This document shows positions 36,109 through 44,952 of a DNA stretch of 64,000 bases, piece after piece (position 1 is the stretch's first letter; every line of letters starts with the position of its first letter). Source of the stretch: an uncultured Bacteroidia bacterium (GTDB taxonomy: Bacteria > Bacteroidota > Bacteroidia > Bacteroidales > UBA932); assembly GCA_902778105.1 (NCBI GenBank), contig CACYWN010000007.1, positions 23,223-87,222 of the forward strand, given 5' to 3'. Under the pieces are notes generated by a model that had not been told where the DNA came from, made no database searches, and was given only the letters and a program-made list of their open reading frames with translations. Both the position numbers and the translations under genes were made by a program.

Positions 36109-38273
36109 GCACGAAGAAGAAACAACAGACCGAGATCCGGGACACCTTCGAGAACCGGGACCGCATCCACCTGGTGATGGTCGGCCTGACGATGCTCTTC
36201 GTCGTCCTGTCGGCCGGCATCCTCATCTGCATCGGGCGCATCCAGGCCACCTATACCGTGGACCCGAAGGTCATCAACCTGTTCCGCCCCCGTCCGGACC
36301 GCTACGTGGAAGAGCCCAAGCGCGGACGGATCCTCGCCGAGGACGGCCGTCCGCTCGCCATCAGCACCCCTCTGTACGACATCTATATGGACTGCACCGT
36401 CCGCAAGGCCGAATTCGAGGAAATCGACCGGAAGGAAGCGCGACGCCTGCAGAAACTGGCCGAAGAGGGCAAGGAAGTTCCCGCCGCCACCCACAAGGGC
36501 GCCAAGGCGGAGCAGGGCTGGCAGGCCAAGGCCCAGGCGCTCTCCCGGGAACTGGAGCGCCTCTTCCCCGCCAAAACGGCCGCACAATACTACAAGGACA
36601 TCATCGACGGCCGCGCCAACGGCAAGAAGCACGTCCTCATCCGCAAGAACGTACCCCACGCAACACTCAATATCCTGAAGAAGCTTCCCCTGTTCGACGA
36701 GGGCAGCTACAAGGGCGGGCTGATCGCCGAAGAGCACGACGAGCGCATCTACCCGTACGACACGCTGGCCCGCCGCGTCATCGGCTATGTCCGGGAACAG
36801 GGACGCATCGGCATCGAGGGAACCTTCGACTACGAACTCCACGGGAAGGAGGGGCACGAGTGGCGACGCGTCACCGACGACCGCAAATACATCCGCGACT
36901 TCGACAGCACCGTCGTCAAGGCCGTGGACGGCAACGACGTCCGCACCACCCTGAACATCGACTTCCAGGACATCGCCGACCGGGCCCTCCGGGCCCAGAT
37001 CGCCGACGACCCGCAGATCCGCGCCGGCATTGCCGTCGTGATGGAGGCCTCGACGGGCGCCATCCGGGCGATGGTGAACCTCTCCCGCGACACCATCCCG
37101 GGCTCCAAGCTCTGGGAACGGGACAACCTGGTCCTCAAGGAGGTAGGCGAACAGGGTTCCGTAATGAAGACCGTCACCCTGCTCTCCCTGGTGGAGGACG
37201 GCTACGTGAAATCCCTGGAGGAGACCATCCCCACCAACCACGGCGTCGTCGCGGGCGGCTACAACCAGGACACCCATATCCTCGATTACGAACGGACGAC
37301 GGGACGCAGCGAGATCACGGTGAAGCACGGCTTCGAGATATCCTCGAACTACGTGTTCACCTACCTTCCAGAGAAATTCTACGGTGCGAATCCGCAGGAA
37401 TTCTTCGACCACATCTACGCCTACCGCCTGGGCGAGAAGTTCGACTTCGACCTGGACGGACTGGGCACACCGGTCGTGAACCGGCCGGGGTCGCCCGGCT
37501 GGAGCCGCACGACCCTGGGAACGACCGCCTACGGATACGGCATGTCCGTCACGCCCCTCCACGTGGTCACCTTCTACAACGCCATCGCCAACAAGGGCAG
37601 GATGATGAAGCCCTACCTGGTCGAAAGCATCGAGAAGGACGGCAAAGTCATCAAGCAATACGGCCCGTCCGTGCTGAACACCATCTGCACGCGCGCCACG
37701 GCCGACACGGTCACCCGCGCCCTCCGGGCCGTCGTGGACGACGGTACCGCCAAGCGCCTGAAGGCCGCCAAACTCCCCGTCGTGGGCAAGACCGGAACCG
37801 CCCAGGTGGTCCTGACCCCCAAGGAACGGAAAGGCAGCGCCGATCCGTATCATGACACCTCCGGCCGGAAGAAGAACCAGGGGACCTTCGTCGGCTTCTT
37901 CCCGGCGGACAACCCGAAATACACCATCCTCGTGACGGTCTACTCCTACCTGTCGGGGATGAGTTTCTACGGCGGCACCAAACCCGCCGCGGCCGTCCGC
38001 GAAATCGTGGACAACATCTATGCGATCGACGATACCTGGTCGAAAGAGACCCCTTCCACGGGACAGGTTCCCGTCCTCCAGGCGAAAACGGCGGACATGG
38101 ATGGAGGCAAGGCGCCCGACCTGAAAGGCTTCAGCCTGATGGACGCCCTGTTCGCCCTGGAGAATGCGGGATACAAGTGCACTTACGAGGGCTCCGGTCA
38201 CGTGACTGCCCAGTCCCCCGCCGCAGGAGCCGCCCTGAAGAAAGGAGAAACCATACGACTGACTTTGAAATGA
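36105..38273 (+). CDS. ftsI: Penicillin-binding protein FtsI (septal transpeptidase) with PASTA domain
   Basis: 722 residues. One membrane helix (~24-45), a PBP dimerisation domain (residues ~65-280; RGRILAEDGRPLAIS, YPYDTLARRVIGYV), and a transpeptidase domain with the active-site S-x-x-K in EQGSVMKTV, S-x-N in EISSNYV and K-T-G in VVGKTGTAQ. The C-terminal ~65 residues form one PASTA module (APDLKGFSLMDALFALENAG). It crosslinks septal peptidoglycan with FtsW. A lysine/alanine-rich loop (~125-145) is extra relative to shorter homologues. It overlaps ftsL and murE by 4 nt. Confidence 0.94.
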   Translation: MSTKKKQQTEIRDTFENRDRIHLVMVGLTMLFVVLSAGILICIGRIQATYTVDPKVINLFRPRPDRYVEEPKRGRILAEDGRPLAISTPLYDIYMDCTVRKAEFEEIDRKEARRLQKLAEEGKEVPAATHKGAKAEQGWQAKAQALSRELERLFPAKTAAQYYKDIIDGRANGKKHVLIRKNVPHATLNILKKLPLFDEGSYKGGLIAEEHDERIYPYDTLARRVIGYVREQGRIGIEGTFDYELHGKEGHEWRRVTDDRKYIRDFDSTVVKAVDGNDVRTTLNIDFQDIADRALRAQIADDPQIRAGIAVVMEASTGAIRAMVNLSRDTIPGSKLWERDNLVLKEVGEQGSVMKTVTLLSLVEDGYVKSLEETIPTNHGVVAGGYNQDTHILDYERTTGRSEITVKHGFEISSNYVFTYLPEKFYGANPQEFFDHIYAYRLGEKFDFDLDGLGTPVVNRPGSPGWSRTTLGTTAYGYGMSVTPLHVVTFYNAIANKGRMMKPYLVESIEKDGKVIKQYGPSVLNTICTRATADTVTRALRAVVDDGTAKRLKAAKLPVVGKTGTAQVVLTPKERKGSADPYHDTSGRKKNQGTFVGFFPADNPKYTILVTVYSYLSGMSFYGGTKPAAAVREIVDNIYAIDDTWSKETPSTGQVPVLQAKTADMDGGKAPDLKGFSLMDALFALENAGYKCTYEGSGHVTAQSPAAGAALKKGETIRLTLK

Positions 38274-39751
38274 AACTGAAAGACATCATACGGAATATCG
38301 ACCCGGTCGAGGTCCTCGGATCCCTGGACACGGAGATCACCGCCATCACCTGCGACTCCCGCGAGGTGACGCCCGGCGCCCTCTTCATTGCCGTGAAGGG
38401 CTTCGCCTCCGACGGGCATAAATACATCCCTTCCGCCTTGGAAAAGGGTGCAGCGGCGGTGATATGCGAAGAGACAGATTCCTTCGCTTCGCTCGGAATG
38501 ACAAAGGACGTTTCGCTCGGAATGACATGGATAAAAGTGCAGAACAGCCGCCACGCGGTGGCGATGGCCGCGGACACGTTCTACGGACACCCGTCCCGGA
38601 AACTCTCCCTCGTGGGAATCACCGGAACGAACGGCAAGACCACGACCGTGACGCTCCTGTACCGCCTGTTCAAGGCAATGGGCCATCCCTGCGGGCTGCT
38701 TTCGACCATCGCCAATTTCGTGGACGACGAGCGCCTGGAAACGGCCAACACCACGGCCGATCCCATCACGATCAACCGCCTCCTCGCCCGGATGGTGGAA
38801 GCGGGCTGCGGCTACTGCTTCATGGAAGTGAGTTCCATCGGCGTGGAACAGGAGCGGGTGGCCGGCCTGTCCTTCGCAGCCGGCATCTTCTCCAACCTCA
38901 CCCACGACCACCTCGATTACCACAAGACCTTTGCGGAATACCTCCGCTGCAAGAAACTGTTCTTCGACAACCTTCCGAAGGAGGCCTTCGCCATCATCAA
39001 CATCGACGACAAGAACGGCCCCGTGATGGTGCAGAACACCGCTGCCAAGGTGGTCACCTACGCCTGCCGGCGACCGGCCGACCACACGGCGCGCATCCTG
39101 GAGCAGAGTTTCGAGGGGATGCTCCTCCGGATCGACGGGAAAGAGACCTGGAGCCGTCTTATCGGTGCGCACAATGCCTACAACCTTCTCGCCATCTACA
39201 CGGCCGCCGTATGCCTGGGTGCCGATCCGGACGAAGTCCTGGTCGCCCTGTCGAATCTCCAGTCCGCCCCCGGACGGTTGGAAAACCTCCGTGGGCCGCA
39301 CGAGCTGTCGGTCGTCATCGACTACGCCCACACGCCGGACGCCCTCGAGAACGTACTGACGACCCTGCGCGACGTCGCCCCGGAGCGCCAGCTCATCTGC
39401 CTGTTCGGCTGCGGAGGCGACCGCGACAAGTCCAAACGCCCGGAGATGGCACAGGTCGCCGCGCGGCTCGCCGACCGCCTGGTCGTCACCTCCGACAACT
39501 GCCGGACGGAAGACCCGGAGGCCATCATCGCAGACATCCGGGCCGGCCTGGACTGGGACGGCATCGCCAAGTCCCTGTTCATCACCGACCGGCGCGAAGC
39601 CATCCGGACGGCCATCCTCACCGCCCCGGAAGGCGCGACCATCCTCCTGGCCGGGAAGGGCCACGAGGACTACCAGATCATCGGGCATGAAAAAATTCAC
39701 TTTGACGAAAAAGAAATCGTGACTGAAACCTTCAAACTGATCCTGAAATGA
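38270..39751 (+). CDS. murE: UDP-MurNAc-tripeptide synthetase MurE, with in-frame repeat insertion
   Basis: 493 residues. Mur-ligase motifs: ATP loop GITGTNGKTTT, MEVSSIGVEQERV, DHLDYH, and C-terminal DYAHTPDALENVL. The substrate motif reads DNCR rather than DNPR; retention of the arginine suggests meso-diaminopimelate rather than lysine (DDPN). Residues ~70-87 (DSFASLGMTKDVSLGMT) are encoded by two copies of the dispersed short repeat and lie in the loop between the N-terminal domain strand (AAVICEE) and WIKVQNSRHAVAMAA, so the catalytic core is intact. ATG 38270 overlaps the ftsI stop by 4 nt; the longer upstream frame lies in ftsI. Confidence 0.94.
   Translation: MKLKDIIRNIDPVEVLGSLDTEITAITCDSREVTPGALFIAVKGFASDGHKYIPSALEKGAAAVICEETDSFASLGMTKDVSLGMTWIKVQNSRHAVAMAADTFYGHPSRKLSLVGITGTNGKTTTVTLLYRLFKAMGHPCGLLSTIANFVDDERLETANTTADPITINRLLARMVEAGCGYCFMEVSSIGVEQERVAGLSFAAGIFSNLTHDHLDYHKTFAEYLRCKKLFFDNLPKEAFAIINIDDKNGPVMVQNTAAKVVTYACRRPADHTARILEQSFEGMLLRIDGKETWSRLIGAHNAYNLLAIYTAAVCLGADPDEVLVALSNLQSAPGRLENLRGPHELSVVIDYAHTPDALENVLTTLRDVAPERQLICLFGCGGDRDKSKRPEMAQVAARLADRLVVTSDNCRTEDPEAIIADIRAGLDWDGIAKSLFITDRREAIRTAILTAPEGATILLAGKGHEDYQIIGHEKIHFDEKEIVTETFKLILK
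38477..38527 (+). repeat. Dispersed short repeat inserted in frame within murE
   Basis: GATTCCTTCGCTTCGCTC followed by GGAATGACA at 38477-38503, then a second part copy (TTTCGCTC, GGAATGACA) to 38527. The total keeps the murE frame open and adds about ten codons compared with typical MurE proteins. Confidence 0.85.
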
Positions 39752-41058
39752 TTTACCACCTGTTCCGATACTTCGAGTCGGCGGGGATCGACATCCCCGG
39801 AATGGGACTGATGCATTACCTGTCCTTCCGCGCCATCATGGCGGTGGTGGCGGCGATGCTGTTCGCCCTCCTGGCGGGCAAGCGGATCATCCGCGCCCTC
39901 CAGCGCCACCAGATCGGAGAAACCGTGCGCGACCTCGGCCTCGAGGGGCAGATCGAGAAGAAAGGGACCCCGACGATGGGCGGCATCATCATCATCCTGT
40001 CCGTCCTCACGGGCGTCCTGCTGTTCTGCGACCTGACCAACATCTACGTGATCCTGCTGCTGTTCAGCACCTTGTGGTGCGGAGCCCTGGGTTTCACCGA
40101 CGACTATATCAAGGTGTTCAAGAAGCGGAAGGAAGGGCTTTCCGAGAAAGCCAAGCTCTTCGGGCAGATCGCCCTCGGCTTCATCGTGGGTCTGACCGTC
40201 TGGATGAGCCCGAACATCGTCGTCCGGGAAAAGGTGTCCGACCCGGCCATCGAAGTCATCACCGAGCGGGACGACCGCGACGTGAACACCGAGACCCAGG
40301 TCACCTCCGGCCGCTACCAGGAGGAGGATGTGGTCAAGTCCACCAAGACCACCATCCCCTTCGTCAAGCGCCATGAGTTCGACTACCGCTGGCTGTCCCC
40401 GTTCAAGGGGGCCTGGGGCTGGTACTGCAAATGGGCCATCTACGTACTGATGATCGTCCTCGTGATCACCGCCTGCTCCAACGGGACCAACCTCACCGAC
40501 GGCCTGGACGGCCTCGCGGCCGGAACCTCCGCCATCGTGGGGGTGGTCCTGGGCATCCTGGCCTGGCTGAGCGGGAACCTCATCGACTCGAACTATCTCA
40601 ATATCATGTATATACCCGGTACCGGAGAGATCGCCATCTTCATGTCCGCCTTCGTGGGCGCCCTCATCGGCTTCCTCTGGTACAATTCCTACCCGGCACA
40701 GGTCTTCATGGGCGATACGGGAAGCCTCACCATCGGCGGCATCATCGGCGTATGCGCGGTGTTGATCCGCAAGGAGCTTCTCCTGCCCCTGCTGTGCGGC
40801 ATCTTCTTCGTGGAGAGCCTCTCGGTCCTCCTCCAGCGCGGTTATTTCAAGATGACCAAGCGCAAGTACGGTGAAGGCCGGCGCATCTGGTCGATGACCC
40901 CCCTCCACCACCATTACCAGGACAAGAAACAGGTCCCGGGACAGGTCCTGATCGCCAAGCCGGTGCCCCCGCACCACGAGGCGAAGATCACCGCCCGTTT
41001 CTGGATCGTCGGCATCATCCTGGCCGTTTCCACGTTAGCACTTCTGAAAGTCAGATAA
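39748..41058 (+). CDS. mraY: Phospho-N-acetylmuramoyl-pentapeptide transferase
   Basis: 436 residues, multi-pass membrane enzyme that makes lipid I from UDP-MurNAc-pentapeptide and undecaprenyl phosphate. Motifs: KKGTPTMGGI, GFTDDYIKV (catalytic aspartates), NLTDGLDGLAAG, FMGDTGSLTIGG and MTPLHHHY. It carries a loop of ~60 residues (about 155-220, containing EVITERDDRDVNTET) that E. coli MraY lacks but longer Bacteroidota homologues have. ATG overlaps the murE stop by 4 nt. Confidence 0.96.
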   Translation: MIYHLFRYFESAGIDIPGMGLMHYLSFRAIMAVVAAMLFALLAGKRIIRALQRHQIGETVRDLGLEGQIEKKGTPTMGGIIIILSVLTGVLLFCDLTNIYVILLLFSTLWCGALGFTDDYIKVFKKRKEGLSEKAKLFGQIALGFIVGLTVWMSPNIVVREKVSDPAIEVITERDDRDVNTETQVTSGRYQEEDVVKSTKTTIPFVKRHEFDYRWLSPFKGAWGWYCKWAIYVLMIVLVITACSNGTNLTDGLDGLAAGTSAIVGVVLGILAWLSGNLIDSNYLNIMYIPGTGEIAIFMSAFVGALIGFLWYNSYPAQVFMGDTGSLTIGGIIGVCAVLIRKELLLPLLCGIFFVESLSVLLQRGYFKMTKRKYGEGRRIWSMTPLHHHYQDKKQVPGQVLIAKPVPPHHEAKITARFWIVGIILAVSTLALLKVR

Positions 41059-41059
41059 T

Positions 41060-42400
41060 ATGTCCAGAGTAGTTGTTTTGGGCGGCGCCGAAAGCGGAGT
41101 GGGCGCAGCCGTTCTCGCCAAAGTGAAAGGTTACGACGTCTTCCTGTCCGACAAGGGGAAGATCGAGGAGAAATACGCCGAAACCCTCCGGCAGTGGGAT
41201 ATCCCCTTCGAACAGGGACACCACACCGAGGAACTCATCCTCAATGCCGACGAGGTTGTGAAGTCCCCGGGCATCCCGGGAACCGTCCCGATGGTCCGGA
41301 AGCTCCGGGAGCAGGGCACGCACATCGTGTCCGAGATCGAGTTCGCGAGCCGTTTCGACCCGGCGAAGAAGATCTGCATCACCGGCTCCAACGGCAAGAC
41401 CACGACCACCTCGCTGATCTACTACCTGCTGCAGAACGCCGGCCTGAACGTGGGCCTGGGCGGAAACATCGGCAAGTCCTACGCCTACCAGGTCGCAACG
41501 GAGCATTTTGACTATTACGTGCTGGAAATCAGCAGTTTCCAGCTTGACGACGTGTACGACTTCAAGCCGGACATCGCCATCATCACCAACATCACCCCGG
41601 ACCACCTGGACCGCTACGACCACAAGATGGAGAACTACGTGGCCGCGAAATTCAACATCACCAAGAACCTCACCCGGGAGGACTGCTTCATCTTCGACAG
41701 CGACGACGACATCACCATCGGCCATCTGGACAACATCATCCTCCGCTGCAAGATGCTGCCCTTCTCCCAGAAGAAGGAAGTGGACGAAGGCGCCTTCCTC
41801 CGCGACGACAGGATCGTCCTCCGCTACGAGGAGGAGGAGACCAACCTGTATCTCCAGGAACTGGCCCTCGGCGGGAAGCACAACATCTACAACTCGATGG
41901 CCGCCGCCCTTGCGGCGAAGGCCACGGGCATCGACAACGAAGTCATCCGCCAGTCCCTCGCCACCTTCCAGCCCATCGAACACCGCCTGGAACCGGTCCT
42001 TTCCATCAAGGACGTCCTGTACATCAACGACTCCAAGGCCACCAACATCGACTCGGCCTGGTACGCCCTCGAATGCCAGAAGCGCCCGGTCGTATGGATC
42101 GTGGGCGGCACCGACAAGGGCAACGACTACTCCATCCTGAACGACCTCGTGCGCGAGAAGGTCAAGGCCATCGTCTGCCTGGGCGTGGACAATGCGAAGA
42201 TCCACGCCGCCTTCGAGGATATGGTGGGAAGCGAGAACATCACGGATGCGCTCTCCGCGGAGGAGGCGGTCCGCAAGGGAGCGAAGTTCGCCGCCCCGGG
42301 AGACGTGGTCCTGCTCTCTCCCTGCTGCGCGAGCTTCGACCTGTTCAAGAATTATGAAGACCGCGGCGCCCAGTTCAAGGAGGCCGTGCGGAAACTGTAA
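41060..42400 (+). CDS. murD: UDP-N-acetylmuramoylalanine--D-glutamate ligase
   Basis: 446 residues. N-terminal nucleotide-binding fold (VVVLGGAESGVGAAVLA), ATP loop ITGSNGKTTTTSLIYYLL, VLEISSFQLD, NITPDHLDRYD, and C-terminal YINDSKATN and LLSPCCASFD. It adds D-glutamate to UDP-MurNAc-L-Ala. It starts one base after the mraY stop. Confidence 0.96.
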   Translation: MSRVVVLGGAESGVGAAVLAKVKGYDVFLSDKGKIEEKYAETLRQWDIPFEQGHHTEELILNADEVVKSPGIPGTVPMVRKLREQGTHIVSEIEFASRFDPAKKICITGSNGKTTTTSLIYYLLQNAGLNVGLGGNIGKSYAYQVATEHFDYYVLEISSFQLDDVYDFKPDIAIITNITPDHLDRYDHKMENYVAAKFNITKNLTREDCFIFDSDDDITIGHLDNIILRCKMLPFSQKKEVDEGAFLRDDRIVLRYEEEETNLYLQELALGGKHNIYNSMAAALAAKATGIDNEVIRQSLATFQPIEHRLEPVLSIKDVLYINDSKATNIDSAWYALECQKRPVVWIVGGTDKGNDYSILNDLVREKVKAIVCLGVDNAKIHAAFEDMVGSENITDALSAEEAVRKGAKFAAPGDVVLLSPCCASFDLFKNYEDRGAQFKEAVRKL

Positions 42401-42422
42401 CCCTTCGGCAAGTGCAGGGACC

Positions 42423-43835
42423 ATGGCAAAGGAAACGGCTCATACCAAGCGAAGGAACATCTGGAACTGGATGGAAGGTTTCAGGGGAGACAAGGTGATC
42501 CTGATCATCGCGCTCCTGCTGATGCTCATTTCCGTCATTTCCGTGTTCTCGTCCACCCCGCTGCTGGCGCTGGAGACCGGTGTCGACCGGATCGGCATCA
42601 TGACCACGCAGCTCAAGGTGGTCGGGATCGGCGTCCTCACCATCCTCGTCCTGTATATCTTCGGCCGGAGCCGGGCTTACCGCTGGGCCGGAAAATACTG
42701 CTTTGCCATTTCGCTCGCCCTGCTTGTCATCCTCGCGGGAAACCTGCACCTGGGCTTCATCGAGGCCGGTGAGATCAACGGCGCCCGACGCATCATCAAG
42801 GTGTTCGGGAAACAGCTGCACGTCTACGAGTTCGTGAAGGTTTTCATGGTCCTGTACCTCGCATGGGCGCTGGACACGTATAAACGGGGCGGGTTCAAGC
42901 TGAACAAGCTGCTGGCCAACCTCTCCCCCAAGGCTTTCACCTGGACGACCCGGCCGCTCGGCGAGAAGTTCGTCTACATCTACGCCCCGGTCCTCATCAC
43001 CCTGTTCCTGGTGGCGATGGGATCGAACTCGTCCGCCCTGTTCATGGCCGTCGTCCTCGTCCTCATCATCCTCATCGGCGGGGTCAACATCCGGGAAATG
43101 CTGGTATTCGGCGCGGGAATCGTAGTCCTGGCAGGTCTGCTGCTGGTCGGACACAAGACCGGCCTGCTGAAAAGCAACCGCATCGACACGGCCATCAGCC
43201 GCATCACCAACGACGACGACGCGACGATGCAGGTCCTCCTGTCTTCGCGCATCGGATCGCCCGAGTACGAGGCGGCCCGCGACGAACTGCGTCAGCCGGT
43301 AGGCGCCCAGCTGGCCATCAAGGAAGGCGGCATCTTCGGGAAGGGAATCGGCAACAGCACCCAGAAATACGCGGTTCCCGTCATCTTCGGGGACTATATG
43401 TTCAGTTTCATCGTGGAGGAAACCGGCTTCCTCGGGGCCATCTTCATCATCCTGCTGTACTTCAGCCTCCTGGCACGCGGATCACTGGTCGCGCGGGACT
43501 GCGACGACTATTTCGACAAGATCGTCGTGGCGGGCCTTTCCATCCTCGTGACCGGCCAGGCCTTCATGCACATGATGGTCAACGTCCACTTCCCGCTGGT
43601 GCCCCAGACGGGGCAGACCCTGCCGCTGGTGAGCCACGGAACCACCTCGTTCCTGGTGTTCAGCGCCGTCTTCGGCATCCTGCTGTCCATCAGCCGGCAG
43701 ACCTACCTGAAGATGAAGGAACGGGAGGCGAACGCCACGCCCATCATCGAACACACCGACGAAGTCCAGACCCGCCTCGACGACCTGGACGCCCTGGATA
43801 CCGAGCAATTAAACGACGAAGAATATGGAATATAA
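42423..43835 (+). CDS. ftsW: Septal peptidoglycan polymerase FtsW (SEDS family)
   Basis: 470 residues with about ten membrane helices. SEDS features: INGARRIIKVFGKQLHVYEFVKV (two parts), SSRIGSPEYEA, GIGNSTQKYAVP, and the C-terminal VPQTGQTLPLVSHGTTSFLV. The central aspartate/glutamate of the large loop lies in DYMFSFIVEETG. It polymerises lipid II for the septum with FtsI. The frame is open upstream inside murD; ATG 42423 begins the conserved protein 22 bp after the murD stop. The 3' end overlaps murG by 11 bp. Confidence 0.94.
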   Translation: MAKETAHTKRRNIWNWMEGFRGDKVILIIALLLMLISVISVFSSTPLLALETGVDRIGIMTTQLKVVGIGVLTILVLYIFGRSRAYRWAGKYCFAISLALLVILAGNLHLGFIEAGEINGARRIIKVFGKQLHVYEFVKVFMVLYLAWALDTYKRGGFKLNKLLANLSPKAFTWTTRPLGEKFVYIYAPVLITLFLVAMGSNSSALFMAVVLVLIILIGGVNIREMLVFGAGIVVLAGLLLVGHKTGLLKSNRIDTAISRITNDDDATMQVLLSSRIGSPEYEAARDELRQPVGAQLAIKEGGIFGKGIGNSTQKYAVPVIFGDYMFSFIVEETGFLGAIFIILLYFSLLARGSLVARDCDDYFDKIVVAGLSILVTGQAFMHMMVNVHFPLVPQTGQTLPLVSHGTTSFLVFSAVFGILLSISRQTYLKMKEREANATPIIEHTDEVQTRLDDLDALDTEQLNDEEYGI

Positions 43836-44952
43836 ACCGATACGGGCCATCATCAGCGGCGGCGGAACGGGAGGTCACATCTTCCCGGCCGTCTCCATCG
43901 CGAACAAACTGAAGGAACTCAATCCCGACACTGAAATCCTGTTTGTCGGCGCCACCGGCAAGATGGAGATGGAGAAAGTCCCGGCGGCCGGCTACAAGAT
44001 CGTGGGCCTGCCCATCGTGGGGATGCAGCGGCAGCTCAACCTGAAGAACATCGTCAACGACCTCCAGGTCCCGTTCCGGGTGATCAAGAGCGTGTCGATG
44101 GCCAAGAAACTCATCCGGGAGTTCAAACCGGACATCGCCATCGGGGTGGGCGGCTATGCCAGCGCTCCCCTGCTGTGGGCGGCCACCAAGGAAGGTATCC
44201 CCGCCCTCATCCAGGAACAGAACGGCTTCGCCGGCCTGACCAACAAGCTCCTGGGAAAACGGGTCCAGAAGATCTGCGTCGCCTACGACGGGATGGAGAA
44301 GTTCTTCCCGGCCGACAAGATCGTGATGAGCGGCAACCCCATCCGGCGGGAAGTATCGACTCCGCCGACGCCGGAAATGAAGGCCGAAGCGATGAAATTC
44401 TACGGACTGGATCCGGACAAGAAGCATCTGTTCATCGTTGGCGGAAGCCTCGGAAGCGGAACGCTCAACCGGTCGATGAAGAAATGGATCACCGACGGCT
44501 GCCCGGGCGGAGAGGACATCGAGGTCATCTGGCAGTGCGGAAAGTACTACAAGAAGGGGGTCGACCAGTTCATGGAGGAGCATCCGGTCCCGGGCGTCCG
44601 GCACTATGACTTCATCGCCCGGATGGACCTGGCCTATGCGGCGGCCGACGCCGTCGTGACCCGCAGCGGCGCCAGCACGGTTTCCGAACTGTGCGCGATG
44701 CACAAGGCCGCTATCTTCGTACCCTCCCCCAATGTGGCCGAAGACCACCAGACCCACAATGCCATGGCCCTGGTGCGCCGGAACGCCGCCCTCATCGTGA
44801 AAGATGCGGAAGCTCCCGAAAAGCTGATGGCAACGGCCGTGGAACTGCTGAAGGATCCCCAGCGGATCGCCACCCTGGAAGAGAATGCAGGAAAGATGGC
44901 GCTCGTCGAGGCGGCGCAGATCATTTGTGACGAAGCATATAAACTGATATGA
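43825..44952 (+). CDS. murG: UDP-GlcNAc:lipid I N-acetylglucosaminyltransferase
   Basis: 375 residues, GT28 family. N-terminal glycine loop ISGGGTGGHIFPAVSIA; GVGGYASAPLLWAA; EQNGFAGLTNKLLGKRV; C-terminal VVTRSGASTVSELCAMHKAAIFVPSP and EDHQTHNA. It makes lipid II from lipid I on the inner face of the membrane. Starts within the ftsW 3' end and overlaps murC by 4 nt. Confidence 0.96.
   Translation: MEYKPIRAIISGGGTGGHIFPAVSIANKLKELNPDTEILFVGATGKMEMEKVPAAGYKIVGLPIVGMQRQLNLKNIVNDLQVPFRVIKSVSMAKKLIREFKPDIAIGVGGYASAPLLWAATKEGIPALIQEQNGFAGLTNKLLGKRVQKICVAYDGMEKFFPADKIVMSGNPIRREVSTPPTPEMKAEAMKFYGLDPDKKHLFIVGGSLGSGTLNRSMKKWITDGCPGGEDIEVIWQCGKYYKKGVDQFMEEHPVPGVRHYDFIARMDLAYAAADAVVTRSGASTVSELCAMHKAAIFVPSPNVAEDHQTHNAMALVRRNAALIVKDAEAPEKLMATAVELLKDPQRIATLEENAGKMALVEAAQIICDEAYKLI

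Noticed and set aside
35874-38201. 775-residue minus-strand open frame
   Set aside because: Antisense to ftsL and ftsI; no start context or domain.
40215-40370. Insertion in MraY as a mobile-repeat event
   Set aside because: Longer MraY proteins with a loop here are usual in the phylum, and no repeat unit is present in it.
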